Source: a virus | DNA: 64,000 nt | Virus record (IMG/VR): IMGVR_UViG_3300007722_000005 | Span: 28,206 to 92,205 of that record | Direction: 5' to 3' (one strand) | Shown here: piece after piece, positions 36,400 to 44,815 of the stretch | Layout: the number at the start of each line of letters is the position of its first letter | Position numbering within the stretch: position 1 is the first letter of the stretch | Notes under the pieces: generated by a model | Told to the model about the DNA's origin: nothing | The model's database searches: none | Seen by the model: the letters and a program-made list of their open reading frames with translations, nothing else | Translations under genes and position numbers: made by a program

Positions 36400-37856
36400 A
36401 GATCTACGTTGTATATCTTATAATTAAAACCGCTTTCGTCATACACACCCACTCTTTCGTGGAAATGCCTCAAAGTAATATTGGGTTTGGGATTTAGTTT
36501 ATTTTTTGGGTTATGTGTCAAGTCGTCGGCAATATCAAAAAGAGTGGCCATATCTTTTCCGTCACTCTTTCGTAAAGACCTTCCAATCGACTGAAGAACA
36601 GTAATACTTGATTTAAATGAGCTTGCGAAGATGACGTTATGTAGTTTTGGCACGTTAACGCCCTTGCTAAAGCTACCAACAGAAGCGACAGTAATACTGT
36701 TATCTTCGTTGTTAATTTGTAACCTTATTTTATTTCTCTCCTCACCAGGAACACCACCGTGAATAAAGTATATCTTGCGATCAACTTTATTATGCTCAAC
36801 GATATCATCATACAGAACCTTTCCGTGCCTCTCTACAAAGCGGAAAAGAACAAGCGTGTTTCCTTTGAGTGAAAGCGCGAGGTTGCGAACGAACTTGTTT
36901 CGTTGGTTGTGGGTGACAATAAAATCGATTTCTTCTGCAAAATCCATTTTCTTTACTAGGGCAGCAGATTCCTCTGAGTGTTTGAGCACGATAGCCTTAA
37001 TTCGGAAAGGAGATAGGTATCCCTTGTCGATTAACTCTGATGTTGTAGCTACCCTCAAAACGGGACCAAAGAGCCCCTCAAGAACAAGCTCGTTCGTTTC
37101 CGAACCATCTAAAGTTCCTGTAAACCCCACCCTAAAGCTGGCCTCAGACACACTTTCCATAACCTTCTTTAGACTCGCGGCTGCAAACAAGTGCACTTCG
37201 TCACCAAACACCGCTTTAAAACGCTTAAACCACGCCTTCTTAAGCTTAACAATTGATTGCCACGTCGTGATAGTGATGGCGCGATTGACTTCCGTGTCTT
37301 GCCCCTGATAGATGAGGTGTATGTCGTATGGATCACAACCGTAATCGATAAAATCTGTTTTGATCTGGTGAACAAGGCTAACGGAATCAACAACAATAAG
37401 AACGTTGGCTCCTATCATCCGCGAAAGCACGTAAAGAATGAGGGATTTTCCAGAGGCTGTCGGGGAAAGTATTACCCCCCGTCTATTTCTTGTGCAATGA
37501 ACTATAGCGTCTTTTTGAAAGTAGTGAAGGTCGAACGGAAGGTTGAGTGACTTTATAAAATCATCTAGCTCAACAAGAGATACGTTCGTGGCGCCTGGTG
37601 TGTTGTCGCAGATACTGTAATCTCGTGCTGCAGCGAATTGTTTTATTTTACCAACAAGCCCTGTGTAGATTGTTTGGTTCATCATATTGAACAATCTGAT
37701 CTTGCCGTCCCAAATCTTATCCTTAAACTTCTGCATGTACCTAGCATTAGGAACCATAAAAGTAAAGTTATCACTAATCTCCATTGCAATACTACGCTCA
37801 CAGATTATCTGAACGTGTGATGCATCTACAGGATTAATTGTGATATCAAAATTCAT
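36396..37856 (-). CDS. uvsW: DNA helicase UvsW
   Basis: 486 residues from the ATG at 37856 (MNFDITINPVDASHV aligns with T4 UvsW). Superfamily 2 motifs: SPTASGKSLI (I), GDEVHLF (II, DEVH), FTGTLDG (III), and QSIGRSLRK (VI). Remodels recombination forks and drives the switch to recombination-dependent replication. Confidence 0.92.
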   Translation of the reverse strand: MNFDITINPVDASHVQIICERSIAMEISDNFTFMVPNARYMQKFKDKIWDGKIRLFNMMNQTIYTGLVGKIKQFAAARDYSICDNTPGATNVSLVELDDFIKSLNLPFDLHYFQKDAIVHCTRNRRGVILSPTASGKSLILYVLSRMIGANVLIVVDSVSLVHQIKTDFIDYGCDPYDIHLIYQGQDTEVNRAITITTWQSIVKLKKAWFKRFKAVFGDEVHLFAAASLKKVMESVSEASFRVGFTGTLDGSETNELVLEGLFGPVLRVATTSELIDKGYLSPFRIKAIVLKHSEESAALVKKMDFAEEIDFIVTHNQRNKFVRNLALSLKGNTLVLFRFVERHGKVLYDDIVEHNKVDRKIYFIHGGVPGEERNKIRLQINNEDNSITVASVGSFSKGVNVPKLHNVIFASSFKSSITVLQSIGRSLRKSDGKDMATLFDIADDLTHNPKNKLNPKPNITLRHFHERVGVYDESGFNYKIYNVDL

Positions 37857-38290
37857 TACGATCCTTGTGTAAACTTCATCCAATCAATAGCAGACTTGAT
37901 GTTAAATCCTCGCGTCGAGAGTGACTTTATAATTGATTCGAGAAAGTCGACTCGCTCTTGAATAATATCAATATGTAGCTGTTGATTAATTAGGTCATCA
38001 TCAGCTTCAAGATACATTGATAACTCGTTTTTCATAATACGAAGAGACATTGGTTCCCAATTACGAAACTTCAACTCCTCCTCACTCATTGTCCCAGTGT
38101 AGTATTCGTACTTTGCTTTATACAATTTCTTGAGGTCGGTGAAGAGCTTCTTTAACCTCAGGCGCTCTTCACTATAAATCTTAAAATACTTTACGTGGAG
38201 CTTTGCAATGTCGAGAGATGATTGGCCAAGGTCTAATCGGTCAATGATGCTGTCTTTCTCCCACAATTCTTGTATGTCATTCAACTTCAT
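37856..38290 (-). CDS. uvsY: recombination mediator UvsY
   Basis: 144 residues from ATG 38290. LNDIQELWEKDSIIDRLDLGQ, then KLHVKYFKIYSEERLRLKK and YEYYTGTMSEEEL match UvsY, which loads UvsX on gp32-coated DNA. The stop overlaps the uvsW start. Confidence 0.92.
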   Translation of the reverse strand: MKLNDIQELWEKDSIIDRLDLGQSSLDIAKLHVKYFKIYSEERLRLKKLFTDLKKLYKAKYEYYTGTMSEEELKFRNWEPMSLRIMKNELSMYLEADDDLINQQLHIDIIQERVDFLESIIKSLSTRGFNIKSAIDWMKFTQGS

Positions 38291-38318
38291 TTCACTACTC
38301 CAAAATAATAATATCGAT

Positions 38319-38347
38319 ATTATAACATATTGCAGGGGAAAGGTCAA
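38319..38347 (-). promoter_or_regulatory. strong sigma70-like promoter of uvsY
   Basis: TTGACC, 17 bp, TATAAT on the minus strand, 29 bases before the UvsY start codon. Confidence 0.8.
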
Positions 38348-38350
38348 CGA

Positions 38351-38899
38351 TTACAGGCGGGCAATTTTAAACCTTCTAAAAGCAAAAGTTACTGTCGCGC
38401 TTGCGTGGACAACGTCACTTTCGGTTGAGGAAAAAGGAATCTCAGAAAGACTTGTAGGAAAAGCTTCGATGAAAGTAATCTGGTGTAGAGGGTTCATTGC
38501 ACTCGAAAGAATTGTTAAAGTAGCATCAGAGTATATACCGTGTCCCGTCATTCGATCTGTGAGACCGGTGATCACTCCACCGCGTCGCTCATCAATTGCT
38601 TTGAATTCATCAAACTCATCCGGAAAACCCATTGCAATCATCCAATCAAAGATCTCGAGGTAATTATCTAGATTCTCGTCGACCTTGAATGTGACGGAAA
38701 GGTCACCAAACTCGAGGTGATCACCAGCCAAAGGAATTCGTATAAACGGGCTAGGAACATTACTTTGCCCTAACGTCAGGTTTGGTAGCGTGACGTTTTG
38801 AACGAAGTAGTTGATCGACGGCGTTTTGTTGATCGTGAACTTAAATCCAAGAGGTGAAAGAAAGTTCTGATTCGCTGGTTGATTTGAAATTGTGGACAC
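38351..38899 (-). CDS. tail-tube-like (gp19-related) protein
   Basis: 182 residues. FLSPLGFKFTINKTPSINYFVQNVTLPNLT and the later SVTFKVDENLDNYLEIFDWM follow the gp19/gp54-type beta-barrel pattern. It lies directly after gp23 and is distinct from gp19 at 46404, so the phage has at least two proteins of this fold. Confidence 0.65.
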   Translation of the reverse strand: MSTISNQPANQNFLSPLGFKFTINKTPSINYFVQNVTLPNLTLGQSNVPSPFIRIPLAGDHLEFGDLSVTFKVDENLDNYLEIFDWMIAMGFPDEFDEFKAIDERRGGVITGLTDRMTGHGIYSDATLTILSSAMNPLHQITFIEAFPTSLSEIPFSSTESDVVHASATVTFAFRRFKIARL

Positions 38900-38915
38900 G
38901 TAATCTCCTTTATCC

Positions 38916-38923
38916 TATTTATC
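38916..38923 (-). promoter_or_regulatory. late-promoter-like box GATAAATA
   Basis: One mismatch from TATAAATA on the minus strand, 17 bases upstream of the tail-tube-like gene. Confidence 0.45.
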
Positions 38924-38935
38924 AACGAAAAAAAA

Positions 38936-38953
38936 GGGGATCCGAAGATCCCC
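38936..38953 (-). terminator. rho-independent terminator after gp23
   Basis: Stem GGGGAUC-UUCG-GAUCCCC followed by U8 on the minus strand; would end most gp23 transcripts. Confidence 0.9.
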
Positions 38954-38988
38954 TGTTTAATGTAACTACTCGTTTATTATAGTTATTA

Positions 38989-40335
38989 TTATAGAATATT
39001 ATCCACAAGAACGCGACGGTAGTACACGTTGCTATCCTTGGTGATAGCACCAAGACCAGCTGTTGAACCTTCGGCGTATGGATTTGCGACAATTCCGTAA
39101 CGTGTCTTAAATCCAATTTTTGGTTGGAAGCTGTCTTGATCAACAGCACGAACCATTTGGAGCGGTACGTATGGGCAGTAGAAAAGCCCGGCGTCAAATG
39201 CACTTGATCCCTTGTAACCAACAACCATGTAGTTGCCGGTTGAGTATGGATCGATATAAACGCGGATGCGACCGTTTAGAACACCGGCGAATGTGTTGCC
39301 AGTATCATCAACGTTCAATGCGTTAGAGTTAAGTGCAGGTGCGTAGTCAAGAACACCAGCCATTTGAAGAGCAGAAGCTACATCGCTCGAGCAGATGATG
39401 ATGTTACCTTTACCACGTCGTGTCGCCTTTGCGATCGCGTTACTTTCACGTTCAACTTGGAACATCAAGCCCTTGAACTTTTCAACTGACCAACGACCGT
39501 TTGCATCTGTATCAAGGTCGAAGCGGCCGACTGTCGTTGTGCCTGAAGCAGCACCACGCGTTGCTGTTACTAGAACAGTACGAACGATTTCACGGTTGAT
39601 TTCAGCAAGAATTTCCGAAGAAAGAATGTTGCTGAGTTCTGTTTCTGCGTCAAGACCATGAATTGCTTTCAAGTCTTGTGCAAGTTCCATTGTGTATTCT
39701 GCTTTCAAGGCACGCGATTGTGCTGTAACAGATACTTTTTCAATGCTGAATGCCATTTGTGGAATAGCTGTATTACCAGTTGTTCCAAGAGCTTCAGACT
39801 GCGACGTTGGCATTGCATCACCAAAGTTGTAGATGCCGGTTTCTGCTAGGTTAGCAGTGCCGCTTGTTGTGTTACCTGGGTATCCACCAACGTGCTTGTC
39901 ACCAAGCGTATTAGCATTACCAACAACAGAAGCGTGTGAAGTGTTAACTTCGTTGTAGAAGGTTTCAGTACCGACCTGGTTAGCGTAACGAGCGCGCATT
40001 GCGAAAATCAAGCCTGTTGGGCCTGTCATTGGCTGAACGCCGCAGATATCGTATGCGATCAAATTAGGCATTGCACGACGGACGAGGCTGATCAACACAG
40101 GATCGAATGTGTCGATTGAAGCACCACCATCCCCAGCTTGCGCGGTGTTAACAGGCAAACCACCTTCACTCAATAGCGATGAGCGAGTGTACTGCTGACC
40201 TTCGCGGAGTGCGCGTTCTGTATTTTCCAACAGAACTGATGTGACGCCACGCCGGTGAGCATCGGCGATCTTTGGTAGATCTTCGTGCTCAAGAATTGGC
40301 TTCCATTTTTGTTGTAGATCTTCGGATAGGTACAT
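38989..40335 (-). CDS. 23: major capsid protein gp23
   Basis: 448 residues. The order gp20-gp21-gp22-gp23 and segments AMPNLIAYDICGVQPMTGP and GPTGLIFAMRARY identify the T4-type HK97-fold capsid protein. The first ~60 residues should be the propeptide removed by gp21. Expressed from an exact TATAAATA late promoter and followed by a strong terminator. Confidence 0.95.
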   Translation of the reverse strand: MYLSEDLQQKWKPILEHEDLPKIADAHRRGVTSVLLENTERALREGQQYTRSSLLSEGGLPVNTAQAGDGGASIDTFDPVLISLVRRAMPNLIAYDICGVQPMTGPTGLIFAMRARYANQVGTETFYNEVNTSHASVVGNANTLGDKHVGGYPGNTTSGTANLAETGIYNFGDAMPTSQSEALGTTGNTAIPQMAFSIEKVSVTAQSRALKAEYTMELAQDLKAIHGLDAETELSNILSSEILAEINREIVRTVLVTATRGAASGTTTVGRFDLDTDANGRWSVEKFKGLMFQVERESNAIAKATRRGKGNIIICSSDVASALQMAGVLDYAPALNSNALNVDDTGNTFAGVLNGRIRVYIDPYSTGNYMVVGYKGSSAFDAGLFYCPYVPLQMVRAVDQDSFQPKIGFKTRYGIVANPYAEGSTAGLGAITKDSNVYYRRVLVDNIL

Positions 40336-40362
40336 ATAATTCTCCTTACGAGTTGTTTTTAT

Positions 40363-40370
40363 TATTTATA
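40363..40370 (-). promoter_or_regulatory. T4-type late promoter of gene 23
   Basis: Exact minus-strand TATAAATA 28 bases before the gp23 start codon. Confidence 0.85.
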
Positions 40371-40372
40371 AA

Positions 40373-41338
40373 TTAACGATTTTTAACGGTGCGGGAAATT
40401 GCAGCAGCGTAGTTTGCCATCGGGCCTTTTGTGACCACTTTTGGTTCTTCCACTTCTTCAATTTGTTCAGTTAGGTCTTGAGCTGACGACTTTTTTGAAG
40501 GAAAGTAGTTCTCTTTCAAAATCCCAAGCTTCTTCTGGTACGACTCTGCTGATGTAAACTCTACACCCTCAACGATCGTAGCAAATTTTTCTGCTTCTGT
40601 TGCTGCAAGTCCTTCAGACACTTCGTCAAAAATACTTTGCTGTTCTACAACATCACTTACTTTGCGAAGTTCGATATTTTCTGAAATCTGGCCGTTGAGC
40701 TGCTCTTCGAGTTCTGCAACACGATTTGCAAGTTCTTCAACAACGTCAATTTTCTCTTCTGGAATGTCAATGTTGTTTTCTTCAAACAACTGCTTGAGAC
40801 CAGCGATGAATTCTTCAGAAATTTCTGTTTTGATAGAAGACTCAATAGCAACTTGATTTTCTTCCATCCACTGCTCAACAACATAGTTGAGGTACTGATC
40901 AACGTGGGCTGCGAGCTCTTGTTGGTTTTCTTCTTGAATGCTTGCGAACGCTTCTTCGTACTGCGCTGCCAGCTGTTCTTCAATTGTTTTTACTTTTGCT
41001 GCAACAGCCGACTCAAACACGACAACGGCACGCTCTTTGAACTCTTCTGTGAGGTCAGCATCAACAAACATCGCTTCAATTTCTTCCTTCATTGCAACCG
41101 ACGCTTTGTTTGATGCTGCATTGTCAGCTGTTGGTTTTGTGTTGTTGGCTGGGTCAGTTTCTTGAACTTCGCCTTCAAGCTTCTTTGGTTCTAGGTCGCC
41201 TTGGACTTTGCTGTTGCCAGGTCCTTTAGCACGAGTGACCCCACTCGAAGCTGGGTCACCAATAGAAACGCCTGTTGCGCCTCCGCCGGTAACAATCTTC
41301 TCGTCGAGCTTTTCTTTGAATGTTTGTTTTTGTGGCAT
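40373..41338 (-). CDS. 22: prohead scaffold gp22
   Basis: 321 residues, highly acidic and helical (many E, K, A; EELANRVAELEEQLNGQI coiled-coil). Position before gp23 and composition match gp22, the core scaffold cleaved by gp21. A CTAAATAA late-like box lies upstream near 41362. Confidence 0.88.
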   Translation of the reverse strand: MPQKQTFKEKLDEKIVTGGGATGVSIGDPASSGVTRAKGPGNSKVQGDLEPKKLEGEVQETDPANNTKPTADNAASNKASVAMKEEIEAMFVDADLTEEFKERAVVVFESAVAAKVKTIEEQLAAQYEEAFASIQEENQQELAAHVDQYLNYVVEQWMEENQVAIESSIKTEISEEFIAGLKQLFEENNIDIPEEKIDVVEELANRVAELEEQLNGQISENIELRKVSDVVEQQSIFDEVSEGLAATEAEKFATIVEGVEFTSAESYQKKLGILKENYFPSKKSSAQDLTEQIEEVEEPKVVTKGPMANYAAAISRTVKNR

Positions 41339-41373
41339 AAAAATCTCCTTGTATGTGGTATTATTTAGTTATT

Positions 41374-42033
41374 TTACTTTTTAGAGAGCGAGTTAAGGAA
41401 AGATTCGAATATAGCAAATTTATCCTTGGCAAGCGTTTTTTTGCGGGCTGCTTCGTTAATAGTTTCTTTAATTGCGTCCATTTGCTGAGCCTTCAGGATC
41501 CCATTGTCCCAAACCCACTCAACTCCCTCCATTATTCCCTGCACAAACGCATTCGGAGCAGAAGGATCCGCAACAATATCGCCAGCTGTTGCAAGGTGAA
41601 AGTCGTTTTGGACTTCCATAATACCATTTTTCTCAACAAGAGATCCCATTCCTCGTGACGAAACCCCGAGACTTGCACCCTCAAGAATCAAATTCTTGAC
41701 GATGTTGCCCATTGGTGTTTCCATAATCTTTGCGCGCCCAATAACCTGGTTACCAACAATCTTTAACTCTTTAATCATGTGCGATACACGATCAAGGTTA
41801 ATTGAAGGTCCCTGTGGATGCCCGAGCTCACCATAAGCGCGGTTTGCTTGCACACTTTCCTTGATGTATCTCTCAATAACAGGAATTGTTGTTTCAGAGC
41901 GGTAGATTCGGTTGTTCCGATTCTTTATTTCCATCTCCATGAAAACACCCTCGATGAAGCAGTTTTTCTTACCGTCTTTTTCTTCAACGAGGAGTTTAAC
42001 GTCCTCTGAAATTTCGCAGAATAGCTTCATCAC
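41374..42033 (-). CDS. 21: prohead protease gp21
   Basis: 219 residues. GELGHPQGPSINLDRVSHMI (His) and GASLGVSSRGMG (Ser) carry the catalytic residues of the T4 gp21 protease family. It digests the scaffold and the capsid propeptide during head maturation. Confidence 0.92.
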   Translation of the reverse strand: MMKLFCEISEDVKLLVEEKDGKKNCFIEGVFMEMEIKNRNNRIYRSETTIPVIERYIKESVQANRAYGELGHPQGPSINLDRVSHMIKELKIVGNQVIGRAKIMETPMGNIVKNLILEGASLGVSSRGMGSLVEKNGIMEVQNDFHLATAGDIVADPSAPNAFVQGIMEGVEWVWDNGILKAQQMDAIKETINEAARKKTLAKDKFAIFESFLNSLSKK

Positions 42034-42042
42034 ATTATCCTT

Positions 42043-42324
42043 TTAGTAAAATCCAATTGGAGCACCCTTGGCTATGTCAGCCGTGTTTGCTTCGATTGTG
42101 TCGGAAGGGTTTTTCATTAAACATTCACCGCTAAAATCTGTTGCCGACGACCCGATTGTAAACGATCCAAGGACTGTATTGGACGTGTCACGAAGAGTGA
42201 TCAGAACGTGGTTTGATGCGTCAGTGTTTACTATTCGCACAATAGTTGAATTTGCAAACGTGCTGCGGTTGGCATTAATACCAACGTTCGCCTCTACACC
42301 CTTAATTTTAATATTATCGGCCAT
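42043..42324 (-). CDS. hypothetical structural protein
   Basis: 93 residues, small, rich in N, T, S and V (STFANSTIVRIVNTDASNHVLITLRD), beta-sandwich appearance, in the head gene cluster. Likely a virion component but not identified. Confidence 0.55.
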   Translation of the reverse strand: MADNIKIKGVEANVGINANRSTFANSTIVRIVNTDASNHVLITLRDTSNTVLGSFTIGSSATDFSGECLMKNPSDTIEANTADIAKGAPIGFY

Positions 42325-43717
42325 ATTTATTCCTTAATGTGGGGTTTTGAAACCCCACGTGTGTTACTTTAAGGTAACCATCGTCTTGCCCTTGTTCGAG
42401 CTCAGTAGCAGATATCTTCTCGCCCTGTTTGAATCTTTTTGGGTCGGAAGATTTCACAACAACGTGGTGACCTTTTTCGGTGTGTGGCTTGACGTGCAAC
42501 GCAACTTTTAGAGCAACTTCCGCCAATTGTGTTTCCTCATCCCATGTTGCTGGGACGTTTGCGTGACGCCCCTGTACTTTGAGGTAAACATTTCCTAAAC
42601 CCTTGTTGCGGCGATCAATCAACCGCTTAGCAATACCTTTGTACTCACCCTTCTTTGCGTGGGGTGTAAGGTCCTTGATCTGCTTGGTTGCCTTTTGTGC
42701 ATAGTTTGTCAACATGTTGACGGAAACTTCATCAACCCGCTCCACTTCTTCTTTCTGCAGCTTGTTAACGTGGTGCATGATCTCGTCGTGGTCCAATGGC
42801 GCGCGCGAGTCTTGAGAACCGATTAGGTCATCCTCAAACTCACGGACATGCTTTTTTGTGACTTTTTCTCCTTTGTGGCGATCAACGAGAAACTTTGCAA
42901 TATCGCTGTGATTGTCAAAACCTTCCTTCACCGGTTCCGATGGGGAATGCTCACGCGTGGCATATTCACCCTGTTGGTGAATGTTGTCGTGAAGATCTTG
43001 AAGTTGATTAGCGAAATGATTCAAACTACCAACATGTCCAAAATGTGGCTTACCACCTAGTGCAGCTTTGTGGTTATCAATACCAGCTGATATTCCCTTG
43101 ATGAGGCCTTTAATCCGACCGTGATGTTGCTTGTACAAGTCCTGTGCCACAGAACTGCGTGCACCTTCATCGAGGTTATCATACTCGTCTTTTTGCTTGC
43201 TGCCACCATACGACTTGCCAGCAATTTTGCGAAGTGCAGACTTTTTCTTTTCTGGTTCGTTGAGGGTGCGCCCTTTTGCAGCCGCGCGCTGGCGAGCAGC
43301 TTCTATCCTGTCTTCGATTCCTTCCTTGACGCCGGCAGGCTCCTTGAGAGTTTCTCCGTGAAGCGAAACAGTCCCACTAGGCAGAGATTTTGCTTTGGCG
43401 AAAGCGTTCTTAACACTACCGGTCATGTGAACTAGCTTGTCGCCAGATTTAACTTGATAGACGCGTTGCTCGTACACTTTTTCGTCGTCGTCAATTCCAC
43501 GATCACTATAACCGTGGTGAGGAGGACGGGCAGCAGTCTTTATGTTCGCCGCTTGAAAGAGATCGTCGTCTTCTGAAGGACCTTTTCCTTTAACAGAAGG
43601 AGATTTATCTAATGTTTTGCTTTTGACGACAACGTGCTTGTTCTTAAACTTCTCTTCGTCGCCAGGCTTGGGGCCGTAAACCTCAAGCATCTGTTTCAGT
43701 GTCTTATTCATCGGCAT
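42314..43717 (-). CDS. head/core-associated protein
   Basis: 467 residues, hydrophilic, K-, E- and H-rich, with repeated GVKEG, PVKEGF and VDEVSV segments typical of prohead-core proteins cut by gp21. No enzymatic motif seen. An ATG two codons in (MNKTLKQML) may be the true start. Confidence 0.55.
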   Translation of the reverse strand: MPMNKTLKQMLEVYGPKPGDEEKFKNKHVVVKSKTLDKSPSVKGKGPSEDDDLFQAANIKTAARPPHHGYSDRGIDDDEKVYEQRVYQVKSGDKLVHMTGSVKNAFAKAKSLPSGTVSLHGETLKEPAGVKEGIEDRIEAARQRAAAKGRTLNEPEKKKSALRKIAGKSYGGSKQKDEYDNLDEGARSSVAQDLYKQHHGRIKGLIKGISAGIDNHKAALGGKPHFGHVGSLNHFANQLQDLHDNIHQQGEYATREHSPSEPVKEGFDNHSDIAKFLVDRHKGEKVTKKHVREFEDDLIGSQDSRAPLDHDEIMHHVNKLQKEEVERVDEVSVNMLTNYAQKATKQIKDLTPHAKKGEYKGIAKRLIDRRNKGLGNVYLKVQGRHANVPATWDEETQLAEVALKVALHVKPHTEKGHHVVVKSSDPKRFKQGEKISATELEQGQDDGYLKVTHVGFQNPTLRNKYGR

Positions 43718-43949
43718 CCTCTGTGTCTAGTTGGTCCATTTCTTCATCTGAAATATCGGCGTCAGACACTTCAAGCTCTTCTGTGTCGTCATCTACAGGA
43801 TCAGAAAACATACTTTGCTGCAACTCTTCTTTTCGTGCTGCAACAGCATCAACAATCTTTGACAACATAATATCGTTAACTAACCCACTCATTTGACTAG
43901 GGTTATCGTCAACAGCTGCGGTCACAATATCATTCACGGTTGGTTCCAT
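43704..43949 (-). CDS. prohead core protein (gp67/68-like)
   Basis: 81 residues with an acidic C-terminal half (DPVDDDTEELEVSDADISDEE). Its position upstream of gp21 and its acidity resemble T4 gp67/gp68 core proteins. The exact counterpart cannot be fixed. Confidence 0.5.
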   Translation of the reverse strand: MEPTVNDIVTAAVDDNPSQMSGLVNDIMLSKIVDAVAARKEELQQSMFSDPVDDDTEELEVSDADISDEEMDQLDTEDADE

Positions 43950-43973
43950 TTAGATCTCCTTTATAATCACAAG

Positions 43974-43981
43974 TATTTATA
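43974..43981 (-). promoter_or_regulatory. T4-type late promoter
   Basis: Exact minus-strand TATAAATA upstream of the prohead core gene. Confidence 0.75.
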
Positions 43982-44069
43982 AACAATTAACATTACACTC
44001 AATCCTTTAATGCGATAAACTGATTTTTCGTCAATAGCTGTTGGCAACGTGGTCGCCATTTATTAATTA

Positions 44070-44270
44070 TCAATCTTTCAGACTGAGGAACTTACCAACA
44101 GTTAGTAGACCGGCAGGATCGGCTATTTCCTCTAGTTGCGCTGCAAGCGCAGCTGTATAGCCCTGTGACGTCATTCCTGTTTGCACTTGTGCTGGCACAT
44201 CAGCTAGTTGCGCTGCGAGCGCGGCTGTATAGCCCTGTGACGTCATTCCTGTCTGCACTTGCGACGGCAC
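44070..44270 (-). CDS. C-terminal part of collagen-like fibre (other frame)
   Basis: 66 codons from a GTG at 44270 with two copies of QVQTGMTSQGYTAALAAQL. Upstream in this frame (GDIADVPSQV) it continues directly from the collagen-like frame after one extra base, so it is probably the end of the same protein (+1 frameshift or sequencing error). Confidence 0.5.
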   Translation of the reverse strand: MPSQVQTGMTSQGYTAALAAQLADVPAQVQTGMTSQGYTAALAAQLEEIADPAGLLTVGKFLSLKD

Positions 44271-44271
44271 A

Positions 44272-44715
44272 TCAGCAATGTCTCCCGTCCTTACCGTTCT
44301 TGCCGTCTTTGCCGATCAGCCCATCTTTACCGTGTTTACCAGCAAGGCCATCCTTACCATCGAGTCCGTTCTTTCCATCCTTACCGTCTTTCCCGTTCTT
44401 TCCATCGGTACCATTCCTACCATCCAATCCATCCTTACCGTCGACACCATCTCTTCCGTGCTCCCCGTTATCGCCGGCAACACCACTATCCCCCTTATCC
44501 CCTTTTAACCCACGAGGTCCAATATCACCAACAATACTAAACCCCGAAACACCTTGGTCACCTTTAGGACCTTGTGCTCCTCTTTCGCCTTTATCTCCTT
44601 TGTCCCCCTTCTCCCCGGGGCGGATTACTACTTTCTGTGCAAGCTGCTCTTGAATTTTAAAATCAGTTATTTTCGCCGCGGCTTGAAGAATTTCAACCTT
44701 CTCGAGTTCTTTCAT
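44272..44715 (-). CDS. collagen-like protein
   Basis: 147 residues. After a helical start (ELEKVEILQAAAKITDFK), residues about 33-145 are G-X-Y repeats (GEKGDKGDKGERG), a trimeric collagen-like stalk typical of phage fibres. In this frame it ends prematurely at GRHC; the next frame continues with a likely C-terminal domain. Confidence 0.75.
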   Translation of the reverse strand: MKELEKVEILQAAAKITDFKIQEQLAQKVVIRPGEKGDKGDKGERGAQGPKGDQGVSGFSIVGDIGPRGLKGDKGDSGVAGDNGEHGRDGVDGKDGLDGRNGTDGKNGKDGKDGKNGLDGKDGLAGKHGKDGLIGKDGKNGKDGRHC

Positions 44716-44815
44716 GTTTGGCGACCTGTTCTAATAATGAGTTAAAATTTGTCAGCATTGAACGATCTTGATCGGATACTTGATCTTGTGGTTCAGGTTC
44801 AGGCTCAACTTCAAT

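Noticed and set aside
42339-42357. GC-rich hairpin in the 42.3-kb gene as a terminator
   Set aside because: It lies within the coding sequence (VGFQNPT) and has no U run after it.
43967-44059. 30-codon minus-strand frame upstream of the prohead core gene
   Set aside because: No ribosome site and it spans the late promoter; likely chance.
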